Of a stretch of 64,000 nt of DNA, positions 34,588-44,356 are shown piece after piece. The stretch covers positions 3,381,563-3,445,562 of the forward strand of contig NZ_AP018227.1 of NCBI RefSeq assembly GCF_002368095.1. Direction: 5' to 3'. A model generated the notes under the pieces. That model did no database searches, was not told where the DNA came from, and worked only from the letters and a program-made list of their open reading frames with translations. The stretch is from Calothrix parasitica NIES-267 (GTDB lineage: Bacteria; Cyanobacteriota; Cyanobacteriia; Cyanobacteriales; Nostocaceae). A program made the position numbers and the translations under genes. How positions within the stretch are numbered: the first letter of the stretch is position 1; each line of letters begins with the position of its first letter.

Positions 34588-36336
34588 TTAATGCAGTAAC
34601 TCTTCAACTTGATGCTGACTCCACAAATCCCTGTAAAGTCCGGGTTTTTGTAAAAGTTCTATTTGAGTACCGGTTTGGACAATTTTACCTTTTTCCATCA
34701 CAAAAATTCTATCGGCAGCGGCAGCAGCAGATAATTGATGGGTAATGAAAACAACTGTTTTGCGCTTGGTACCGCTAGAAAGATTTTTTAATATTTGTGT
34801 AGCTGTTTGGTTATCTACGCTAGAAAGTGCATCATCTAAGATTAGTACCGGAGCATCTACTAACATCGCTCTAGCTAAAGCTGTACGCTGTCTTTGACCT
34901 CCAGAAAGTGTAATTCCGCGTTCGCCAACTACAGTGTTATATTGCTGCGGAAAATTTGCTATTTCTGAACTAATTTGCGATAGTTTGGCCGCAGTTTCAA
35001 CTTCTTGCTGTTCTGCTAAAGGGTCACCATAACGGATATTATTCTGAATTGTGGCACTAAAAAGAAAGCTATCTTGGGGAACGTAAGCAATTACATCCCG
35101 TAAGTCTGTTAAAGCAATTTTGGTAATATCAACCCCATCCAAAAACAATTGCTCTTCATCTATATCTAATAAACGCGGTAAACAATTAGCTAAGGTTGAT
35201 TTACCCGAACCGATAGCACCTACGATGGCTACTGTTTCTCCTGGGGAAATACTAAAATTGACATTCTCTAATGCAGGAAATTCGGACTCTGGATAAGTAA
35301 ATGTCAGATTTTTAGCGGTTAATTCTCCTTTAATTTCTGCTCGTGAAAGTTGAATTGCACTGCTCTCATCTTTGATTTTCGGTTCAACGCTGAAAATTGA
35401 CTCAACCCTGTCAACGCTAACTTCACCACGTTGATAAGCAGTAATAGTAAATCCTAATAAAGCTGTAGGAAATATAAGACGTTCGATATATAGCAATAAA
35501 GCAACAAATTCACCAATATCCAAACCAGAACCGATTCTACCTGCTCCTATCCAGATGATTATTAAAGTACTGATATTAGCCAATCCACCAATCAAAGGGA
35601 ACAAAGTATTTCGAGTTTGTGCTAATTTCAAGTTAGCTTTTAACAGCTTTTGATTTTGTCTACCGAAAGCGCGACGTTCGTTTTCTTCTTGAGCGTAAAT
35701 TTTGATTAAAGAAATACCGCTTATATCTTCTTGAATTAAGTTACTAATATCCGAAATATTTTCCTGTACCGAACTTTGTTGATTGCGGAGACGTTCGCTA
35801 AATAGCAACACCATAAAGAACATTATCGGATAGGGTATTAATGCTAATCCCGCTAGTTCCAAATTGAGAGAAAACATTATGGGTAAAGTCAATGCATAAG
35901 CAAATGTAGTATTTGCAAAGCTCAACACTACAAACCCTAATAACCGTCGAATATTATCAACATCACTCGTAGCACGGCTAATTAAATCTCCAGCTTTATT
36001 AGTGGCAAAATAAGAAGGCTCCAACTTCAGCAAATGTTCAAAAATTTGCTGTTTGAGGTCAAACTCTACCTGTCTTCCCACACCAAATATCCAGATACGA
36101 GAAGCCATCCTGATCAGCCACATTGAAGAACTGAGTGAAATAATCAGGATGGAGTAGCGAATTATTTGTCCATAATCGAATTCTTCCGAAAGTTTCTCAA
36201 CGCAATCTCGGATTAATAATGGTATATAAGCCCCCAACCCATTAACAACTAATAAAGCGATGATACCTAAAGCTGTTGGTCGCCAATGAGGGCGCAGATA
36301 AGCAACAAGTTTGACAAAGCGTCGTGATTTTGACAT
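34588..36336 (-). CDS. ABC exporter, fused TM and ATPase domains (MsbA/multidrug type)
   Basis: 582-residue half-transporter. Six TM helices (about 20-310) including YFATNKAGDLISRATSDVDNIRR, the intracellular loop, then the nucleotide-binding domain: Walker A VGAIGSGKST (about 370), Q-loop YVPQDSFLFSATIQNNIRYGD, signature LSGGQRQRTALARAM, Walker B VLILDDALSSVD and H-loop FITHQLSAA. It likely works as a homodimer or pairs with another half-transporter. The Walker A has Ala-Ile in place of the more frequent Pro/Thr-Gly pair, a common family variant. The substrate (lipid, peptide or drug) is not evident. Its stop is within an STRR. Confidence 0.92.
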   Translation of the reverse strand: MSKSRRFVKLVAYLRPHWRPTALGIIALLVVNGLGAYIPLLIRDCVEKLSEEFDYGQIIRYSILIISLSSSMWLIRMASRIWIFGVGRQVEFDLKQQIFEHLLKLEPSYFATNKAGDLISRATSDVDNIRRLLGFVVLSFANTTFAYALTLPIMFSLNLELAGLALIPYPIMFFMVLLFSERLRNQQSSVQENISDISNLIQEDISGISLIKIYAQEENERRAFGRQNQKLLKANLKLAQTRNTLFPLIGGLANISTLIIIWIGAGRIGSGLDIGEFVALLLYIERLIFPTALLGFTITAYQRGEVSVDRVESIFSVEPKIKDESSAIQLSRAEIKGELTAKNLTFTYPESEFPALENVNFSISPGETVAIVGAIGSGKSTLANCLPRLLDIDEEQLFLDGVDITKIALTDLRDVIAYVPQDSFLFSATIQNNIRYGDPLAEQQEVETAAKLSQISSEIANFPQQYNTVVGERGITLSGGQRQRTALARAMLVDAPVLILDDALSSVDNQTATQILKNLSSGTKRKTVVFITHQLSAAAAADRIFVMEKGKIVQTGTQIELLQKPGLYRDLWSQHQVEELLH

Positions 36337-36668
36337 TCGAGCAATTAGTTACCAAATATCAATTATCAGTTATCAATGAACAATTATCAATGGTGACGGA
36401 AACTGACTCAAATCTTGCACCAGTGTGAGAAACCCGGTTTCTTTAAGATTTTACAACGAGATATTCATTCCTTCACCAATAGAAACCGGGTTTCTTTGAG
36501 CTTCATTAATTCTGGTAGATTAATTTTCTCTACTCCCTACTCCCTATTCCCATCCCTCATAACAAATATGGTTAAGTAGTTACTAAATAAAAAACCATAA
36601 ACAAAAACTAGGGTACGGTAACGACCGCACCCCAGTATATTTTGTTATTTATAAGTAATCTAATTAAT
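36337..36668. other. Spacer with GAAACCCGGTTTC repeats
   Basis: 332 bp. Holds two inverted copies of GAAACCCGGTTTC-type sequence (about 36425-36440 and 36480-36497), STRR remnants at 36355-36390 and the terminator at 36600. Confidence 0.6.
36600..36633 (-). terminator. Rho-independent terminator for the gene at 36669
   Basis: Minus-strand hairpin GGGTGCGGT CGTT ACCGTACCC followed by TAGTTTTTGTTT, about 36 bp past the stop. A textbook intrinsic terminator. Confidence 0.85.
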
Positions 36669-37355
36669 CTATCGAGGACGTAAGAAATTATTTACTTGAT
36701 TGAGATATCTTTCCCAAACTTCAGTAGTTAATTCTAAAGTATCTGCATTTGGTACAAAGTCTTCTAGACGTAAGCCCCGACGACGAATTTGTTGAGGTCT
36801 TTGCAAAAGATAAGGCGGAATATTTATACTGCTGGGGTTTAATGCTATTGTTGTTTGACCTACATTTAATTGAGGAATAATAGTATCGCTAACAACGCCT
36901 GACATATTCGCTACATTTATTTCCCCAGTATATGCCACAAGGGTTGCAGATTTCGATTCAAGTAAAGCTACATCGGGATAAGCAGCCCGTGCAACAGGTG
37001 ATTGAATCAAGAAATAGGCCACCGCTGGTGTACTTGCTAACAATAAAATCGTCAGTGCCCAACCGACTAAAATACCACCTGGCTTGTCTATAGCTCCTCC
37101 CTTAATTCTTTGAGCGGCAAAAGTCATCAGTAAAATTGCTGCTCCTAAAGGTTTAAGAGGGAACGATACAACTCTCCATAAGGAAGCAATAGCTGGTTCG
37201 TTGGGATTAACGAAGGACAATAACAAAACAATCAGAAAAACTACTACTACCAATCGTCCTACAAAGTTCCCGGTTGGGTAGAATTTCTGAAATAGGCTAA
37301 ATACAACAGTACCTATAAGTAGCCATAGAAGTACTCGGCTTAGCAGTTCAAACAT
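36669..37355 (-). CDS. Cyanobacterial membrane protein, possibly related to the N-terminal part of YdcF/ElyC proteins
   Basis: 228 residues. Four hydrophobic segments in the first 125 residues (MFELLSRVLLWLLIG, LVVVVFLIVLLLSF, PLKPLGAAILLMTFAA, ILVGWALTILLLASTPAVAYFL), then a soluble beta-containing region and a C-terminal helix with TTEVWERYLNQVNNFLRPR. The membrane part looks like the N-terminal part of large YdcF (DUF218) proteins of cyanobacteria, but the DUF218 catalytic domain is absent. That likeness is from memory and weak. It stands alone, with a strong terminator; function unknown. Confidence 0.6.
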   Translation of the reverse strand: MFELLSRVLLWLLIGTVVFSLFQKFYPTGNFVGRLVVVVFLIVLLLSFVNPNEPAIASLWRVVSFPLKPLGAAILLMTFAAQRIKGGAIDKPGGILVGWALTILLLASTPAVAYFLIQSPVARAAYPDVALLESKSATLVAYTGEINVANMSGVVSDTIIPQLNVGQTTIALNPSSINIPPYLLQRPQQIRRRGLRLEDFVPNADTLELTTEVWERYLNQVNNFLRPR

Positions 37356-37607
37356 ATCTTTACTCTCAAATGTTTCTGTACGGTCAATCCTGTATGGCTC
37401 AGAGCAATTGATTTATTCTACTGTCAAATGGTAGAAGCACCATTGTTTGACTTCAAATACCTCATACCCTACATACCAAAACTACCTTCGTAGTGATTTT
37501 AGTCCAATTTTTATCAATAATGTTTTGTATTTGTAATCTTGGGGATAAGTAATCTCCCTTAAGTAATTTGAATTTATGATGTAATTGTCAAATTCAAGGG
37601 GAAAGTT

Positions 37608-38609
37608 ATGTCTTCCGAAAAATCCACTATTTTAGTCACCGGAGGAGCGGGGTATATTGGCTCGCACGCGGTGTTAGCGTTGAAACAAGCGGGTTATGAA
37701 GTTGTAATACTCGATAACTTAGTTTACGGACACCGAGACCTGATAGAACAAGTTCTTAAGGTCGAGCTTATCGAGGGAGATACTGGCGATCGCGATTTGC
37801 TAGATAAGTTATTTAAATCCCGTGACATTGCAGCAGTAATGCACTTTTCAGCTTACGCTTATGTCGGAGAATCGGTCTCCAACCCAGCAAAATACTACCG
37901 TAACAATGTAATCGGTACAATAACTCTGTTAGAAGCGATGCTAGCAGCATCTGTTAAGAAATTTGTATTTTCTTCAACTTGTGCAACATATGGAGTACCT
38001 GAAACAGTACCGATACCGGAAGACCACCCCCAAAATCCCATAAATCCTTACGGTGCAACCAAATTAATGGTAGAACGAATACTGTCAGATTTTAACGAAG
38101 CATATGACCTTAAATCAGTACGTTTTCGATACTTTAATGCAGCAGGTGCTGACCCCTCCGGTCAGTTAGGAGAAGACCACAACCCCGAAACCCATTTAAT
38201 TCCCTTAGTATTGCAAACAGCTTTGGGAAAACGCGAGTCAATTTCGATTTTTGGTACCGATTACCCAACAGACGACGGTACCTGTGTCCGCGATTACATC
38301 CACGTTAGTGATTTAGCCGACGCTCACGTACTAGGCTTAGAATACCTACTCAAAGGAGGAGATAGCACCTTTTTTAACCTAGGTAACGGGAACGGTTTTT
38401 CTGTCAAAGAAGTAATTGAAACCGCAAGACAAATAACAGGTAAAGAAATAAAAGCAATTGAGTGCGACCGTCGTCCCGGAGACCCACCAGCCCTTATAGG
38501 TAGCGCCGAAAAAGCCCGAAACATACTTGGTTGGCAACCGCAGTATACATCAATAAAAGATATCATGACTCATGCCTGGGAATGGCATCAGAAGCGACAT
38601 GGGAGTTAA
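37608..38609 (+). CDS. galE: UDP-glucose 4-epimerase GalE
   Basis: 333-residue extended short-chain dehydrogenase. The NAD-binding GxxGxxG is in LVTGGAGYIGSHAVL, the catalytic Tyr and Lys are in NPYGATKLMVERIL (YxxxK), and a Ser/Thr partner is in KFVFSSTCATYGVP. RYFNAAGADPSGQLGEDH and the substrate-lid region QTALGKRESISIFGTDYPTDDGTCVRDYIHV are typical of GalE. It interconverts UDP-glucose and UDP-galactose for envelope polysaccharides. GGGGAA precedes the ATG. Length is normal. The stop overlaps the start of a repeat tract. Confidence 0.96.
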   Translation: MSSEKSTILVTGGAGYIGSHAVLALKQAGYEVVILDNLVYGHRDLIEQVLKVELIEGDTGDRDLLDKLFKSRDIAAVMHFSAYAYVGESVSNPAKYYRNNVIGTITLLEAMLAASVKKFVFSSTCATYGVPETVPIPEDHPQNPINPYGATKLMVERILSDFNEAYDLKSVRFRYFNAAGADPSGQLGEDHNPETHLIPLVLQTALGKRESISIFGTDYPTDDGTCVRDYIHVSDLADAHVLGLEYLLKGGDSTFFNLGNGNGFSVKEVIETARQITGKEIKAIECDRRPGDPPALIGSAEKARNILGWQPQYTSIKDIMTHAWEWHQKRHGS

Positions 38610-38617
38610 GGATTGGT

Positions 38618-38690
38618 AATTGGTAATGGGTAATTAATTGGTAATGGGGAATGGGTAATTGGTAATTGGTAATTGGTAATGGGGAATGAA
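38618..38690. repeat. STRR tract (GGTAATT/GGTAATG)
   Basis: About ten heptamers of GGTAATT, GGTAATG and GGGAATG type directly after galE. Confidence 0.85.
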
Positions 38691-38756
38691 ACACAATCCT
38701 TCAAAATATTTCGGTGTTGCTGAATAGAAACATGAAAACGTGATTTCACATTGAAA

Positions 38757-38782
38757 TAGACGTAGCATTGCTACGTCTCTAC
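38757..38782. repeat. REP-like palindrome, copy 3
   Basis: TAGACGTAGCATTGCTACGT followed by CTCTAC; same family as 31174. Confidence 0.75.
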
Positions 38783-38880
38783 ATCAGTTTCATGTCTGAT
38801 TTTAAATTACGGTTATCTTGGTTATTTTTTGGTTATTTTTAACTCTTAATTCCTAACTCCTAACTCTTAACTCTTAATTT

Positions 38881-39477
38881 TTAACCCTTTCCTCTTCGTG
38901 TAAAAGCGAATATTCCACCTAAAATCACAAGAGCGACTAAACCTATAGTCCAAAATGGTAATGAAAAACTTTGTTCTTGGTTTTGGCTTGCATTAACATT
39001 TTGTATTTCTTGTGATTCTTTTTTTTCTATTTTTTCTATTGCTTCTTGTTGATTAGTCGCAGCTTTCTTAGTTCCAGCAGCTACGGTAATATCAAATTTT
39101 AATTCAAAGGGCTTAAAGCTATCATCATCTGCAGGTTTACCACTAAGTTCTAATTGATAAGCTCCAGGTTTGGGAAATGTAATATTTGCTCCCGGAATAC
39201 CTTGATAGCGTTCTGCTGATACAGGTTCTAAATTTGGTTTAGCAAGTGGTGTTGCTGCTGTTTCACGAGGTTCGCTGTAAACAGCTAATTGACAATCGCA
39301 TTCTTTCAGAGGAATAATTTTCCCACCCTTACGAGTTAAAGCAAACCAAGTTAATGCTGTTTCACCAGCACGAGGAGTATCATTTGGTTCAATATGTAAA
39401 GTAGCTCCCACATCTTCCGCTATTTCTATCTTATGAGCAGAAGCTGGAGAAATTAATATTGACGAAAAATTAATCAT
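38881..39477 (-). CDS. Periplasmic-facing beta-domain protein with C-terminal anchor
   Basis: 198 residues. A short, atypical export signal (MINFSSILISPASAH) is followed by a CopC/YtkA/FixH-like beta-domain: HKIEIAEDVGATLHIEPNDTPRAG, ALTRKGGKIIPLKECDCQL with two nearby Cys, FPKPGAYQLELSGKP. A Gln/Glu-rich linker and a C-terminal TM helix (FWTIGLVALVILGGIFAF) with positive stop-transfer end follow. It lies last in a group with a TauE-like membrane protein (39559) and a His-rich secreted protein (41120); copper handling is inferred from this company. The ATG is directly preceded by a stop codon and STRR DNA, so its signal may have been shortened. Confidence 0.65.
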   Translation of the reverse strand: MINFSSILISPASAHKIEIAEDVGATLHIEPNDTPRAGETALTWFALTRKGGKIIPLKECDCQLAVYSEPRETAATPLAKPNLEPVSAERYQGIPGANITFPKPGAYQLELSGKPADDDSFKPFELKFDITVAAGTKKAATNQQEAIEKIEKKESQEIQNVNASQNQEQSFSLPFWTIGLVALVILGGIFAFTRRGKG

Positions 39478-39479
39478 TT

Positions 39480-39562
39480 AATAATTGGTAATTGGTAATA
39501 GGTAATTGGTAATTGATAATTGGTAATTGGTAATTGATAATTGATAATTGATAACTGTTTAC
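39480..39562. repeat. STRR tract (GGTAATT/GATAATT)
   Basis: About eleven heptamers of GGTAATT and GATAATT, plus AACTGTTTACTG. It abuts the start of the 38881 gene on one side and supplies the stop codon of the 39559 gene on the other. Confidence 0.88.
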
Positions 39563-40782
39563 TGTTTACTGGAAACATAAAATCTCTGCAAGCCAAATAT
39601 TTTCCAAAAAATTCTGGTTCTTAGCAGCAATACTGTTACAGTCACAATGATTAAAATAATTGGAGCTAGTTTATCTAGCAAAGTTAATTGTACGGAACCA
39701 AGATAATTGGAACCAATAATTAATGCATGAATTGCACTCAATATTAAAGCTGGAACGCTCAATAAATGAATTAGTCGCCAATATTTTCCTAAAGACTTTT
39801 GTAAGGAATCAAAACTGGTTAAAGCAGCTGGAAGCATTAATATTAAAGCTGCTGCACCGAAAGCCATTCCTAACTGAAATTCTGATGGTAAAAAGAAATA
39901 ACTATTTAACTTCCATCCTAATGAATGCTCCATCATATGGGCTGTATGGGCTAAGGAAAGAATGAAAGCACCAACTCCTAAAGCGCGACGATAGCGTATG
40001 GGTGCAGCCCATAAACCACTGATGGGACGAGCAATTAAGGCGAGGATTAACAATGCTAAACCCGCATGTCCGGTGTAGTCTACCATTGTATCCCCTGTCC
40101 GCAGCAAGGTAATTACGCCGATTGCGAGAGTTACCCAACCACCCAAACGAAACAATTGCGAACGTTTATCTTTACCGATTAACGATGCAGAAACCCCCAC
40201 TCCCAACATCATGGGAAAAGTTCCGAAGCCAAAAGCTAGCATTGTCGCTGCACCCATCCACATATTTCCCGTTTGAGCAGCTTTTATTTGAGCAGTATAC
40301 AAGAAACCACAAGGCATTAAACCCCAAGTCATTCCTAAAAGCGCTGGTGTGTACCACGAGTTTTTCAATGACAGCTTGGACATTCCAGCATTTAAGCGAT
40401 TGTGTAGACCACCTTGTAATAATGGGTGCAAAAATGGAATTTTGGGTAAAAAGTCAGGATTGATTTGTCTGAGTCCGAACAAAATCAACATTAAACCTGT
40501 AATAATTGCTATCCACTGACGTAATTCGCTACCAACACCAGCTAATTGACCTCCTTCGACCAATATCGAACCTAGCGCTCCAATTGCAGCACCAACTAAG
40601 CTATAACTGAGCATTCGTCCCAAATTTAGCAAAACGTGAAACTTTGATTGCTGCCACCAATTAGTATTTTCACTCTGGGAAGATAAGGAAAAAGCTACCG
40701 TTAAAGGGCCGCACATTCCTACGCAATGACCAAAACTACCAAGAAATCCCAAAGCTGCAATCAGGAAAAGGTCGAGTAACAT
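39559..40782 (-). CDS. UreH/DsbD_2-like (TauE/SafE superfamily) membrane protein
   Basis: 407-residue membrane protein. The N-terminal half (about 1-215) is the UreH-2/DsbD_2-type module, with the Cys-containing LGSFGHCVGMCGPLTVAFSLS near the start (residues 14-34), typical of proteins next to copper and cytochrome oxidase assembly genes, and GLMPCGFLYTAQIKAAQTG with a further Cys (about 155-175). The C-terminal half adds five or six helices containing a His-rich GAFILSLAHTAHMMEHSLG. About eleven helices in all. Probably moves or inserts a metal or electrons across the membrane; the substrate is not shown. It is upstream of the anchored beta-domain protein. The stop codon is within STRR DNA. 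Confidence 0.78.
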   Translation of the reverse strand: MLLDLFLIAALGFLGSFGHCVGMCGPLTVAFSLSSQSENTNWWQQSKFHVLLNLGRMLSYSLVGAAIGALGSILVEGGQLAGVGSELRQWIAIITGLMLILFGLRQINPDFLPKIPFLHPLLQGGLHNRLNAGMSKLSLKNSWYTPALLGMTWGLMPCGFLYTAQIKAAQTGNMWMGAATMLAFGFGTFPMMLGVGVSASLIGKDKRSQLFRLGGWVTLAIGVITLLRTGDTMVDYTGHAGLALLILALIARPISGLWAAPIRYRRALGVGAFILSLAHTAHMMEHSLGWKLNSYFFLPSEFQLGMAFGAAALILMLPAALTSFDSLQKSLGKYWRLIHLLSVPALILSAIHALIIGSNYLGSVQLTLLDKLAPIILIIVTVTVLLLRTRIFWKIFGLQRFYVSSKQ

Positions 40783-40990
40783 TTTAGATTTTGGATTTTG
40801 GATTTTATATTTTCAACAACGGATGCTTTTATTGTGAATTTGAAAAGAGTTTGTATAAGGTTTTTAATTGTTGATTTGAGGATTAAAATCCTCACTACAA
40901 ACAAATAGATTTAGATGAAATATAAAGATGCACCTTTTTTACTGAAGTAATTACCAATTACCAATTATCAATTATCAATTATCAATTAAT
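40783..40990. other. Spacer with GGATTTT and CCAATTA repeats
   Basis: Holds a GGATTTT repeat at 40787-40805 before the UreH-like gene and a TACCAATTATCAATT-type STRR at 40950-40990, up to the MITE at 40991. Confidence 0.6.
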
Positions 40991-41119
40991 TAGGACTTAC
41001 GCAAAAGTAACGTAACTGCGTCATTACGAGCGACAGCGACGTAATCTCGCAAAATGTTGAGATTGCCTCCCTACACGTAGTGACCGTCGCAATGACAAAT
41101 CTTCGTTGCGTAAGTCCTG
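40991..41119. mobile_element. MITE with the termini of the resident IS
   Basis: 129 bp with perfect 13-bp inverted ends AGGACTTACGCAA, the same as the ends of the IS at 15100-16346. The direct repeat TTAAT at 40986-40990 and 41120-41124 is the target duplication, 5 bp as for the IS. No coding capacity. The right-hand TTAAT contains the stop codon of the gene at 41120. Confidence 0.9.
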
Positions 41120-41617
41120 TTAATCATGTCCTTGATGTTTGTGTTGCTGGTGTTTCTTGTTGACTGCTTCTGAAACTTTGACAATTTCTGTATCTTCAAT
41201 GACTTTACCGCTACTAGCCCAATCAGCATGATTGTTAGCGTTTAAAGTTACTTTAATCTTATTTTCACCAAGTTCGAGGTTTTCAAGATAATACCAAGAA
41301 CTATATAGTCTAGTTATTTTTTTACCGTTTACAAAAAGATGAGCGTGTCCTTCTCCAGGATTAGGTGAAGTATTAACTTTTTCAGGTGCAAATTGAAAAT
41401 TGGTAACTTTGGCTTCAAGGTTCCACCCTTTTTTCGCATCTTTACGCACAACCACATCAACAGTTGGTATTGCTTCTCCTTCTGGAAGTTCTATTTTTCC
41501 ATGCTTATGTTCGCCATGCCCATTTCCCATCCCAGCCACCGTCATCATCGCACTTTTACCAATCACAACTACGGAAATCAATGTAGCCGCCGCGACACAG
41601 AAGTGTTGAGCTTTCAT
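41120..41617 (-). CDS. Secreted His-rich metal-binding-like protein
   Basis: 165 residues with a signal peptide (MKAQHFCVAAATLISVVVIG). The mature part starts with a His/Gly segment (MGNGHGEHKHGKIELPEGE), holds a beta-sandwich-like domain with PNPGEGHAHLFVNGKKITRLYSSWYYL and ANNHADWASSG, and ends in a His tail, KKHQQHKHQGHD. Such tails bind copper, nickel or zinc. It was probably cotranscribed with the UreH-like gene at 39559; a MITE now separates them, inserted exactly at the stop codon, which is restored by the target duplication. Function is inferred from composition and context. Confidence 0.72.
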   Translation of the reverse strand: MKAQHFCVAAATLISVVVIGKSAMMTVAGMGNGHGEHKHGKIELPEGEAIPTVDVVVRKDAKKGWNLEAKVTNFQFAPEKVNTSPNPGEGHAHLFVNGKKITRLYSSWYYLENLELGENKIKVTLNANNHADWASSGKVIEDTEIVKVSEAVNKKHQQHKHQGHD

Positions 41618-41956
41618 AGTAAAAATAAGTAAAAAATTACCCGGTTCAACCCTATAAAATAAGTGTTTTTAATGATGATGTCAAAAGACGAGCCGTCATA
41701 TATAGAAAATAGTACTTTTATCAATTACCGCGCTCATAGGGAGCTAAAGTAACAAGTAGCAAGTAGCAAGTAGCAAGTAGCAAGTAATATAGCTCCGAAA
41801 TTGGTATAAAGCTTCTCCTTTCAAGGAGAAAAAACAACATATTTAATATTAAAGAGAGAACTGTTGCGCGAATCCTCTTTCTTTAGGAAAAGATAAACCT
41901 GCTACTTACTACTTGAGCGTAGCGGTACTTGCTACTTGTGAACAATTACCAATTCC
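41618..41956. other. Spacer with AAGTAGC STRR
   Basis: 339 bp. It holds five AAGTAGC-type heptamers at 41751-41786 and a TACTTGC-type remnant at 41895-41940. No gene or terminator seen. Confidence 0.6.
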
Positions 41957-44356
41957 CTATTTCTGAATCATTGGAATTTCAATCACAAATTCTGTACCAT
42001 TCCCAGGTTTTGAATTACAGTAAAGTTTACCATGATGTTTTTCCACTATAATCTGATAGCTAATAGACAAACCTAGTCCCGTTCCTTTCCCAACTTCTTT
42101 AGTTGTAAAGAATGGGTCAAATAGTTTTGATTTAATTTTTTTAGGAATACCAATACCGTTATCAGAAATAATTATTTTTATATGTTTGTTTGCAATTAAT
42201 TTTGTAGAAATTTTAATATAGTTAGGATTAAGTTTAATATCTTCAATAGTTCGTTTTGAATTATAATCATCTAAAGCATCTATAGCGTTAGCTAAGATGT
42301 TCATGAATACTTGATTTAGCTGACCGGGATAGCATTCTATTAATGGTAAGTTGCTGTACTCTTTAATTATTTGAATTTCTGGATGTGTAGATTTTGCTTT
42401 TAAACGGTTATGCAAAATCATTAACGTAGAATCAATTCCCGAATGGATATCTACCTGTTTAAAATCTGCTTCATCCAAGCGAGAAAAATTACGCAAGCTC
42501 AACACAATCTCTTTGATACGGGTGGTTCCTTCTTGCATTGATTTGAGTATTTTTATCAAGTCTTCTTTTATAAAATCAAATTCTATATTTTCAAGTTCTT
42601 CTCTAATTTCTGCATCCGGATTGGGATAGTGATGTTGATAAAGTTCTATCAATCGCAAGAAATCTTGAACGTATTCACAGGTTGGAACGATATTCCCATG
42701 AATGAAATTAACCGGATTATTAATTTCGTGAGCAACACCTGCAACCATTTGTCCTAAAGAAGACATTTTTTCTGTTTGAATTAATTGCGTCTGGGTATGT
42801 TTCAGTTCTCGTAAAGTCTGTTTTAAATTTTGAGTTTGCTTCTGAAACTTTTTTTCAACTCGCTTCATTTGAGTAATATCGATTAAACACCCATACCAAA
42901 TAATTGATTTATTTGATTGCAGTTCTGGTTTTGCTACTATTTTAACCCATTTTTCCTTACCGTTTTGGTTTAAAACACGCCATTCTGATTCTAAATTTTC
43001 TAAAGTTTGAGCGGAAATATTACCTTTCTCTATAAAAGTTGCAATATCATCTGGATGAATCTTTTCAAATGCTAAATTAGCATCCTGCTTTAATACCTCT
43101 GGTTCTAACCCCAAAATTTCCCGACATCCTGAAGAAACGTAAGAAAATGATATATTTCCATCAGGGTTAACAGAATATTCATAAATCATCCCTGGTAAAT
43201 TATCAGTTAATTTTTTAAGTCTTGCTTGGGTTCGTTGCAATTGTGCTGTACGTGCTTCAACTTTGACTTCTAATTTCTCGTTAAGATTTTTTAGCTCTTC
43301 TTCAATTTGCTTCCGTTCGGTAATATCTTCAATAGCTACCAAAATTCCGATGACATTACCTTTTGCATCTCGTAAAGGAATTTTGTTAGTATCGAGCCAA
43401 GCTTGTTTACCATCGGATTGCTTTTGAGTTTCAATAATATGTAGTTCAGCTTCACCCGATTCCATTACTCGTTTATCGCATTCCCGATAAAAACTTGCCT
43501 CTTCATCAGTCCAAGGTAAATCGTAATCTGTTTTACCAACAATGTCTTCTGGTAAATCTAATCCCGCAATTTTCGCAGCACTTTTGTTACACCCTTTAAA
43601 TACCGAGCTTCTATCTTTCCAAAAAATTAACTGGGGAATACTGTCGATTAAAAGCTTCAAAAACTGTTGTGATTCCAAGAGTTCTGCTTCAGTTCGGTGA
43701 GATGCGATCGCACCACCCAAAGTACCAGCAGCAGCTTTTAGAGCGAACATTTCGAGATTCGTCCAGCAATGTTCGCTGTGACAGTTATCAAAACCAATAA
43801 ATCCCCATAATTTACCTTTAATTTCGATTGGGGTCACCAATATGGATAGAATTCCTTGTGATTGTAAAATTTCTTGTTCGCTTTGAGGAAAATCTTTCAC
43901 AAGTCCGGTAATTGCTTTACCTTGACAAAAACTTTCGTACCAGCGTGGAAAACAATCGTTATAAGGAAAATTCTGCAATTCGGGATTGTCGATTTCACGA
44001 ATCACACCCGATGCTACCCATTCCCACCGCTGACTCATTAACATTTCATCTGTAGTTGGATGGAGATGATTTTCAAAAATATAAATTCTATCAGCACTGA
44101 CAGCATTTCCCAAAGCTGATAAAGCTGCATTTATTGATTGTTGGTAATTTTCGATAGTTAGCAAACAGTTACTAGCTTTTGCAATACCTTCAACTAAAAG
44201 TTGATTCCGTTTAAGCTTTGATGTTAAGCAATCAGTTTGCAATGAATTAGCGATATGATTACGCAGAGTAAAAAGCTCTATTTGCATAGCTTCATATGCA
44301 TTTTTGTCAATAGAAATTAGATTATCTATCATAATATTTCTAGGAAATAACAACAC
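41957..44356 (-). CDS. GAF/PAS sensor histidine kinase
   Basis: 799 residues, soluble. GAF domain (about 50-225, with [11 protein letters not shown] and [17 protein letters not shown]-like segments), PAS/PAC one (about 235-350, [17 protein letters not shown]), coiled coil, PAS/PAC two (about 375-500, [22 protein letters not shown]), then a HisKA region with His in [21 protein letters not shown] (about 550) and HATPase_c with [34 protein letters not shown]. The HxxNNP variant belongs to the HWE-unlike, NtrB-type kinases common in cyanobacteria. No cognate regulator lies next to it. The signal is probably intracellular or a light/redox cue. Confidence 0.88.
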   Translation of the reverse strand: MLLFPRNIMIDNLISIDKNAYEAMQIELFTLRNHIANSLQTDCLTSKLKRNQLLVEGIAKASNCLLTIENYQQSINAALSALGNAVSADRIYIFENHLHPTTDEMLMSQRWEWVASGVIREIDNPELQNFPYNDCFPRWYESFCQGKAITGLVKDFPQSEQEILQSQGILSILVTPIEIKGKLWGFIGFDNCHSEHCWTNLEMFALKAAAGTLGGAIASHRTEAELLESQQFLKLLIDSIPQLIFWKDRSSVFKGCNKSAAKIAGLDLPEDIVGKTDYDLPWTDEEASFYRECDKRVMESGEAELHIIETQKQSDGKQAWLDTNKIPLRDAKGNVIGILVAIEDITERKQIEEELKNLNEKLEVKVEARTAQLQRTQARLKKLTDNLPGMIYEYSVNPDGNISFSYVSSGCREILGLEPEVLKQDANLAFEKIHPDDIATFIEKGNISAQTLENLESEWRVLNQNGKEKWVKIVAKPELQSNKSIIWYGCLIDITQMKRVEKKFQKQTQNLKQTLRELKHTQTQLIQTEKMSSLGQMVAGVAHEINNPVNFIHGNIVPTCEYVQDFLRLIELYQHHYPNPDAEIREELENIEFDFIKEDLIKILKSMQEGTTRIKEIVLSLRNFSRLDEADFKQVDIHSGIDSTLMILHNRLKAKSTHPEIQIIKEYSNLPLIECYPGQLNQVFMNILANAIDALDDYNSKRTIEDIKLNPNYIKISTKLIANKHIKIIISDNGIGIPKKIKSKLFDPFFTTKEVGKGTGLGLSISYQIIVEKHHGKLYCNSKPGNGTEFVIEIPMIQK

